Positions 59,131 through 64,000 of a stretch of DNA of 64,000 nucleotides are shown here, piece after piece. The stretch lies in contig CAKQWA010000003.1 of assembly GCA_934277945.1 (NCBI GenBank), positions 1 through 64,000 of the forward strand. Reading direction: 5' to 3'. The notes beneath the pieces were generated by a model. The model did not search any database. It was not told where the DNA came from and saw only the letters and a list, made by a program, of their open reading frames with translations. The translations under genes and the position numbers were made by a program. Within the stretch, counting starts at the first letter, position 1. Every line of letters starts with the position of its first letter. Source of the DNA: an uncultured Alphaproteobacteria bacterium. Lineage in GTDB: Bacteria; Pseudomonadota; Alphaproteobacteria; CAAGCB01; CAG-977.

Positions 59131-62100
59131 ATGAAAGGAATACTGGAACCGTTGCGTTCGTTCGCCCTGCGCTTTTTCGGCGGCTGGAACGACGCGTTTT
59201 TCAAAAACACGCTGCTGACGCTGCTTGCCGTGCGCATTACGCAACAAACGGACGATCCCGCGAACATCATTGCGGGCGTGTTCATTTTGCCGTTCTTTCT
59301 GTTTTCCGCGCGCGCGGGGCAGTTGGCGAAAAAATACAACCGCGTTCATTTGACCGACGCGCTGAAACTGACCGAATTGTGCTTGATGCTGGTCGTCGCG
59401 GCGGTTCTGCTGACGAAAAACACCTATTTGTTGGTTTTGATTCCGCTGGCGCTGGGGACGGTTTCCGTGTTCTTCGGACCGATGAAATACGCGTTTCTGC
59501 CCGAATATCTGGAACCGGACGATTTGATCGCCGGCAACACCTATATTGAAAAATCGACGTATTTCAGCATTGTCGCCGCGGCGCTGATCGGCACGCTTCT
59601 GCCCGTGCGCGTCGGCGCGGGATGCCTGATAGTGTTTTCGGTGCTGGCGTACATGATTGTGCGCGCCGAAACGCCGAAGAACGACGACGACAAAGTCGAA
59701 ATCAAGCGGAGCAACAACATTTTCAAAGGCATCGCCTCGACTCTGCGTCTGGTGCGCAAGCATCCGATGATTTTCCGCAGTATTCTGGGCGCGACGTGGT
59801 TCTGGTCGATCGGTATGCTGATCGTGCTGCTTTTGTATCCGCTGACGTTGCAGTTTTTCAACGCGACGTCGCTCGCCGTTCCCGTCTTTTTGATGATTTT
59901 CGCGGCGGGTATCGGCTTGGGCGCGCGCTTTTGCAACAAATTGCTCAAAGGTTTGGCGCACACGACGTTCGTGCCGATCACCTCGATTGCGATGAGCCTG
60001 TGCTTCTTGGTTTTGTTTACGCTGCTGGACGGCTACGAAACGCCTGAAACGCCGCTGGCTCTGCCCGAATTTTTCGAGCAGTTCCGCATCCTCGGCGTGT
60101 GCGGCGTGTTCTTTGCGCTGTCGTTCTTCGCGGGGATGTACATCGTGCCGCTGAACGCGCTGATGCAAAGCCGCGCGCCGAAAGCGTATTTAAGCACGGT
60201 TTTCGCCGCGAACAACCTGATTAACGCGTGCGGCATCGCGATTTCCTCGCTGTTCGTCATCGGATTGCGCCGCATGGGGCTGACTTTGCCCGAACTGTTT
60301 TTGCTGGCGGGCATCATCAACCTGTTCGTCGCGCTGTACAACTGCACGGTTCTGCCGGACGCTCTGGTGCGCTCGATCGCGCAGACGGTGCTGGAATTTT
60401 TCTATCGCGTGACGGTCAAAGGACTGCCGAACGTCAAAGTCGCGGGCAAGCGCGTGCTGATTATCGCGAACCACGCGTCGCGTCTGGACGCTTTGCTTCT
60501 GGCGGCGTTCATGCCCGAAAAAATCACGTTCACCGTCAGTCCCGAAATCCAGAACAAATGGTACATCCGCGTTTTCAGCCTGATGGTCGACATCTATCCT
60601 CTGGATTTGAACAATCCGCTTTCTTTGCGCACGCTGGTCGATTTGATTAAGAGCAACAAGAAAGTGATGATTTTCCCCGAACGGCGCATCAGCGTCACGG
60701 GGTCTTTGATGAAAGTGTACGAAGGGGCGGGCTTGGTCGCGTCCAAAGCGAACGCGAACATTCTGCCCGTGCGCATCAGCGGCGCGCAATACTCCAAACT
60801 GTCGCTGATTAAACAGCACGTCCGCACGCAGTTCTTCCCGAAAATCACGCTGACGTTCCTGCCGCCCAAAAAGTTCGATTTGGATCCGACTCTGACCGGC
60901 AGACAGCGCAACTATCAGGCGTCCAACCAACTCTACAAGATGATGGTTGAGATGATGTACGAATCCTCCAAGTTGAACGAAAACATCTTCACGGGGATTT
61001 TGAACGCCCAGCGCACGCACGGACGCGGTCACTACATTGTCGAGGACACGTCCCGCAAACCGCTGAAATACAAATCCCTGCTGATTAAAAGTTACGTTTT
61101 GGGGCAGGCGTTCAAGCGCGAATTCGCCATGGAGGAAAACATCGGTCTGATGATGCCGAACGTGCTGGCTTCCATCGTCGCTTTTCTGGGCTTGATGAGC
61201 GTGGACAAAGTGCCGGCGATGGTCAACTTCACGTCGGGGGCTTTCCAAGTCATTTCGGGCTTGCGCACGGTGCAGATCCGCTCGGTGCTGACGTCCAAGA
61301 AATTCATTGAAAGCGCCCAGTTGGAACCGTTGCGCGACGCGCTTTTGGAGGAAGGCTTCAACATCGTTTATCTGGAAGACATCGCCGCGCGTCTGACTCT
61401 GGGCGACAAATTGACGGGCGTCGCGTCGTACTGGATGAACAAAAAGCCGAAAAACGACGCCGACCAGACCGCCGTCATCCTGTTCACATCCGGCTCGGAA
61501 GGTATGCCCAAAGCGGTGCTTTTGTCGCACAAGAACATTCAGGCGAACCGTCATCAAGTAGTCACCCCGATGGGCGTGACGTCCGCGGACGTGTACTTCA
61601 ACGCTTTGCCGATGTTCCACTCGTTCGGTCTTGCCGTCGGCTTGATTCTGATTTTGTCGGGCGCAAAGGTGTTTTACTATCCGTCGCCTCTGCATTACCG
61701 CATTATCGCCGAATTGATTTACGACACGAACACGACAATTCTGTGCGGCACGGACACGTTCTTGGCGGGCTACGGCAACGCGGCGCACCCGTACGATTTC
61801 TATTCCTTGCGTCTGGCAATCGTCGGGGCGGAAAAATTGAAAGATTCGACCGCTTCGCTGTGGATGAACAAGTTCGGCATTCGCGTTTTGGAAGGCTACG
61901 GCGCGACGGAAGCGTCGCCGCTGATCGCCGTCAATACGCCGATGTTCACCCGCCGCGGCTCCGTCGGTCCCCTGCTTCCCAAGATTGAATACAAATTGGA
62001 GGAAGTGCCGGGGATTACCGAAGGCAAGCGTCTGTTCATTCGCGGCGACAACATCATGCAGGGATACATGAAAGCCGACAAACCGGGGGTTTTGCAGCCG

Positions 62101-62490
62101 CCCGAAGACGGTTGGCACGACACGGGCGACATTGTCGAAATCGACAAGGACGGCTTTGTGTTCATCAAGGGACGCGCCAAACGCTTTGCCAAAATCGGCG
62201 GCGAAATGGTTTCCCTGACCGCCGTGGAACAGATTATCGGGCGTTTGTATCCCGACACGGTGCAGGGCGTGGTGAACATTCCCGACGAAAAGAAAGGCGA
62301 GCAGTTGGTGCTGATTACGGCGGCGAAAGACGCGAACGTCGCGGATATCAAGGCTTTCTTCAAGAAAGAGGGCTTTTCGGAACTCTGGGCGCCCGCGCGC
62401 GTCATGTACATGGAAGAACCGCCCGTCATGGGAACCGGCAAATTCAACTATGTGCTGGCGACGCAACTGGCGCAGGAATCGAACGCCTGA
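59131..62490 (+). CDS. aas: Aas-type fusion: lysophospholipid transporter, acyltransferase and acyl-ACP synthetase
   Basis: An 1119-residue three-domain protein. Residues 1-390 are an MFS-like domain of about 12 helices related to LplT. Residues 430-620 form a PlsC-type acyltransferase with NHASRLD (His448, Asp453) and FPERR in place of FPEGTR. From about 640 to the end is an adenylate-forming domain with FTSGSEGMPKAVLLSHKN, YGATEASP, DTGD and a C-terminal GTGKF containing the catalytic Lys. Together they flip lysophospholipids inward and re-acylate them. In E. coli LplT and Aas are separate proteins; full fusions are known in other bacteria. It has its own promoter and terminator. Confidence 0.9.
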   Translation: MKGILEPLRSFALRFFGGWNDAFFKNTLLTLLAVRITQQTDDPANIIAGVFILPFFLFSARAGQLAKKYNRVHLTDALKLTELCLMLVVAAVLLTKNTYLLVLIPLALGTVSVFFGPMKYAFLPEYLEPDDLIAGNTYIEKSTYFSIVAAALIGTLLPVRVGAGCLIVFSVLAYMIVRAETPKNDDDKVEIKRSNNIFKGIASTLRLVRKHPMIFRSILGATWFWSIGMLIVLLLYPLTLQFFNATSLAVPVFLMIFAAGIGLGARFCNKLLKGLAHTTFVPITSIAMSLCFLVLFTLLDGYETPETPLALPEFFEQFRILGVCGVFFALSFFAGMYIVPLNALMQSRAPKAYLSTVFAANNLINACGIAISSLFVIGLRRMGLTLPELFLLAGIINLFVALYNCTVLPDALVRSIAQTVLEFFYRVTVKGLPNVKVAGKRVLIIANHASRLDALLLAAFMPEKITFTVSPEIQNKWYIRVFSLMVDIYPLDLNNPLSLRTLVDLIKSNKKVMIFPERRISVTGSLMKVYEGAGLVASKANANILPVRISGAQYSKLSLIKQHVRTQFFPKITLTFLPPKKFDLDPTLTGRQRNYQASNQLYKMMVEMMYESSKLNENIFTGILNAQRTHGRGHYIVEDTSRKPLKYKSLLIKSYVLGQAFKREFAMEENIGLMMPNVLASIVAFLGLMSVDKVPAMVNFTSGAFQVISGLRTVQIRSVLTSKKFIESAQLEPLRDALLEEGFNIVYLEDIAARLTLGDKLTGVASYWMNKKPKNDADQTAVILFTSGSEGMPKAVLLSHKNIQANRHQVVTPMGVTSADVYFNALPMFHSFGLAVGLILILSGAKVFYYPSPLHYRIIAELIYDTNTTILCGTDTFLAGYGNAAHPYDFYSLRLAIVGAEKLKDSTASLWMNKFGIRVLEGYGATEASPLIAVNTPMFTRRGSVGPLLPKIEYKLEEVPGITEGKRLFIRGDNIMQGYMKADKPGVLQPPEDGWHDTGDIVEIDKDGFVFIKGRAKRFAKIGGEMVSLTAVEQIIGRLYPDTVQGVVNIPDEKKGEQLVLITAAKDANVADIKAFFKKEGFSELWAPARVMYMEEPPVMGTGKFNYVLATQLAQESNA

Positions 62491-62504
62491 CGCTCTTTCC
62501 CCTG

Positions 62505-62536
62505 AAAAAAGCCTCCGTTTCAAGCGGAGGCTTTTT
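62505..62536. terminator. Bidirectional terminator between aas and rfbF
   Basis: GCCTCCG pairs with CGGAGGC over a 7-base loop, with six A before and five T after, serving both convergent genes. Confidence 0.85.
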
Positions 62537-62555
62537 GCACGGGGGATTGTTTTTT

Positions 62556-63332
62556 TTACAGCCATTTCGCCCACGGCGCGTTGCCGCTTTCCCACAGTTT
62601 CGTCAGTTCGATTTTATCGCGGAGCATATCCATCGGCTGCCAAAATCCGTTGTGGCGGTAGGCGTTCAGCTGACGGTCTTTCGCCAGACGTTCCAGAGGC
62701 GCGCGTTCAAAAACAACGTCGTCGCCGTCGGGAATGTAATCAAACACTTCGGGCTGGCAGACAAAGAATCCGCCGTTGACGCGGCTGTCGTCGTCCTGCG
62801 GTTTTTCCATGAAAGACGTGATGACGTTTTCGTCTTTGATAATCATCGAGCCGAACCGCCCGCGCAGGCGCACCGCCGTCACGGTGCAGAGTTTTCCGGA
62901 TTCTTTGTGCGATTGGAGCAGGGCGTTGATGTCGATGTCCGCCACGCCGTCGCCGTAGGTCAGCATGAACGGTTCGCCGCCGACGTAATCGCGCGCTTTT
63001 TTGATGCGTCCGCCGGTCATCGTGTCCTGTCCGGTGTACAGCATCGTCACGCGCCACGGCTCCATGCGCGTGCGGTGGATTTCGACCGCGTTGCGCGCCA
63101 TGTCGACGGTGATGTCGGAGTATTGCAGATAGTAATTGACGAAATAATCTTTGATGACGTGCGATTTGTAGCCCGTCAGCACGACGAAATCGTTAAAGCC
63201 GTAATGCGAATAGATTTTCATGATGTGCCACAAAATCGGGTATCCGCCGATTTCGACCATCGGTTTTGGCTTCAAGACGGTTTCCTCGCCCAAGCGCGTT
63301 CCCAATCCGCCCGCCAGTATCAACACTTTCAT
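62556..63332 (-). CDS. rfbF: Glucose-1-phosphate cytidylyltransferase
   Basis: A 258-residue nucleotidyltransferase that makes CDP-glucose, the precursor of CDP-3,6-dideoxyhexoses in O antigens. The N-terminus LAGGLGTRLGEETVLKPKPM is diagnostic of RfbF, followed by GGYPILWHIMKIYSHYG, MLTYGDGVADIDI and VNGGFFVCQPEVF. The next enzymes (CDP-glucose dehydratase, RfbH) are not seen; none lies between it and the window end. It has its own promoter, divergent from the exporter gene. Confidence 0.94.
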   Translation of the reverse strand: MKVLILAGGLGTRLGEETVLKPKPMVEIGGYPILWHIMKIYSHYGFNDFVVLTGYKSHVIKDYFVNYYLQYSDITVDMARNAVEIHRTRMEPWRVTMLYTGQDTMTGGRIKKARDYVGGEPFMLTYGDGVADIDINALLQSHKESGKLCTVTAVRLRGRFGSMIIKDENVITSFMEKPQDDDSRVNGGFFVCQPEVFDYIPDGDDVVFERAPLERLAKDRQLNAYRHNGFWQPMDMLRDKIELTKLWESGNAPWAKWL

Positions 63333-63367
63333 CGCGCAATCCTTTGCCGTTCAAACGAATGACATAT

Positions 63368-63395
63368 TCTATATGAGATATAATTTTCTTGTCAA
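63368..63395 (-). promoter_or_regulatory. Sigma-70 promoter for rfbF
   Basis: On the minus strand a perfect TTGACA and TATAGA are separated by 16 bases, 35 bases before the ATG. Its -35 box overlaps that of the divergent promoter. Confidence 0.6.
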
Positions 63396-63417
63396 ACGCG
63401 CTTTTGCAGACTATTTT
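63389..63417 (+). promoter_or_regulatory. Promoter for the MsbA-like gene
   Basis: TTGTCA (63389-63394) and TATTTT (63412-63417) are separated by 17 bases. The -35 boxes of the two divergent promoters share bases, so binding may be mutually exclusive. Confidence 0.45.
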
Positions 63418-63449
63418 CGGTCGTGTGTCAATAAATTGGAACGGTTGCA

Positions 63450-64000
63450 ATGTTCGCGGCGCTGAAAAATAAAATCGCCTCTGTCAGCATGGTAAGGAAT
63501 TACCGCAAAATCTACCCCTACGTCAAACCGTACTGGGTGCGGGCGCTGATTGCCGTTTTAATCACCATTCCCATCGGGTCTTTCGACGCGCTGACCGCGT
63601 GGATTTTAAAGCCGTACATGGACGTCGTTCTGGTCGAAAAAAACGTGCAGGCGGCGTCTTTCATGCCGTTGCTGATCGTCGTGGCGAGCGCGGTGCAGAG
63701 CCTGTGCAACTACACGGCGGTGTATTTGAACACTTGGGTCGGGCAAAAGATTACGCAGGGGCTGAAAATCGACCTGTACCACAAATTGCTGGCGTCGGAC
63801 ACGGCGTATTTCGACACGACGTCCTCCGGCATCATCCAGATGCGCTTTAACAACGACGCGGACGCGGCGTGCGGCGGCTTGCTGGCGAATTTAAAACTGT
63901 TCACGACGCGCGTGTTTTCCTCCGTTTCCCTGATAGGCGTTTTGTTTTACAATTCGTGGCAGTTGACGATTGTCGCGCTGATTTTCCTGTTCGGCGCGCT
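63450..64000 (+). CDS. MsbA-like ABC exporter, N-terminal part (3' end outside window)
   Basis: An open frame of 183 codons runs from ATG at 63450 to the window end without a stop. It encodes the start of an ABC exporter transmembrane domain: YPYVKPYWVRALIAVLIT (TM1), LLIVVASAVQSLCNYTAVYL (TM2), then VGQKITQGLKIDLYHKLL and TAYFDTTSSGIIQMRFNND, the coupling-helix pattern of MsbA-type lipid exporters, and two more hydrophobic segments. The ATPase half lies beyond the window. MsbA flips lipid A; a different substrate is possible. Confidence 0.85.
   Translation, partial: MFAALKNKIASVSMVRNYRKIYPYVKPYWVRALIAVLITIPIGSFDALTAWILKPYMDVVLVEKNVQAASFMPLLIVVASAVQSLCNYTAVYLNTWVGQKITQGLKIDLYHKLLASDTAYFDTTSSGIIQMRFNNDADAACGGLLANLKLFTTRVFSSVSLIGVLFYNSWQLTIVALIFLFGA

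Noticed and set aside
60190..62595. An 801-codon open frame on the minus strand
   Set aside because: It is antisense to the Aas-type gene and shows the same Arg/His/Gln/Phe composition as other antisense frames here.

Overview
The window reads as a chromosomal segment of an alphaproteobacterium. This rests on gene families and orders typical of that class: DUF2155 next to MlaD-type proteins, a DUF3576 lipoprotein before leuS-lptE-holA, the chain rlpA-dacA-tmk-holB-tatD-metallohydrolase, yqeY-dnaG-rpoD, a UPF0386 (YjhX) protein, pmbA, and hpnCDE beside trmFO. LptE, an Aas-like enzyme, an autotransporter, RlpA and an MsbA-like exporter show a Gram-negative envelope. The order or genus cannot be fixed from the sequence alone; a host-associated, Rhodospirillales-like lineage is only a guess.

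Layout. 1-3.9 kb: a tight plus-strand operon with the end of an AMP-forming acyl synthetase, a LuxE-type acyl-protein synthetase, a LuxC-type acyl reductase and an AT-rich SGNH-hydrolase-like gene. No luciferase or LuxD is present. 3.9-10 kb: an accessory zone with an isolated phage tail-fibre gene and its assembly chaperone, several small unrecognised genes, a YjhX-family gene behind a structured leader, a GNAT enzyme and a class A penicillin-binding protein. 10-21.6 kb: housekeeping genes (rpoD, dnaG, yqeY, greA, two tandem mlaD-like genes, a DUF2155 protein, rsmE, a GAF/HD-GYP protein, pmbA, a MarR regulator). 21.7-29.9 kb: a very large autotransporter, a receiver/winged-helix regulator upstream of it on the same strand, and a divergent Pro/Ala-rich protein of unknown function. 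30-35.5 kb: DUF3576-leuS-lptE-holA and a convergent prephenate dehydratase.

35.6-37.5 kb: a stand-alone HNH nuclease, slyX, tRNA-Ser(UGA) and an unknown protein. 37.5-45.1 kb: cell-wall and DNA-replication genes (MltB-like transglycosylase, RlpA, DacA, thymidylate kinase, HolB, TatD, PhnP-like hydrolase). 45.1-50.9 kb: a sodium-symporter gene, then a three-gene operon that I could not match to a described system (WYL/TerB-like protein, secreted Ala/Pro/Glu repeat protein, chemoreceptor-like membrane protein). 51-55.1 kb: the squalene genes hpnC-hpnD-hpnE with trmFO. 55.2-59 kb: an operon of a membrane rhodanese-like protein without the catalytic Cys, a secreted pentapeptide-repeat protein and a secreted Sel1-repeat protein. 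59.1-64 kb: an Aas-type fusion for lysophospholipid uptake and re-acylation, a CDP-glucose synthase, and the start of an MsbA-like ABC exporter.

Taken together, envelope construction dominates: lipid transport and repair, peptidoglycan remodelling, LPS assembly, hopanoid precursors and surface adhesion. The best candidates for something undescribed are the 46.6-50.9 kb operon, the 55.2-59 kb operon, and the LuxC/LuxE cassette without bioluminescence genes. All promoters and terminators were read by eye.
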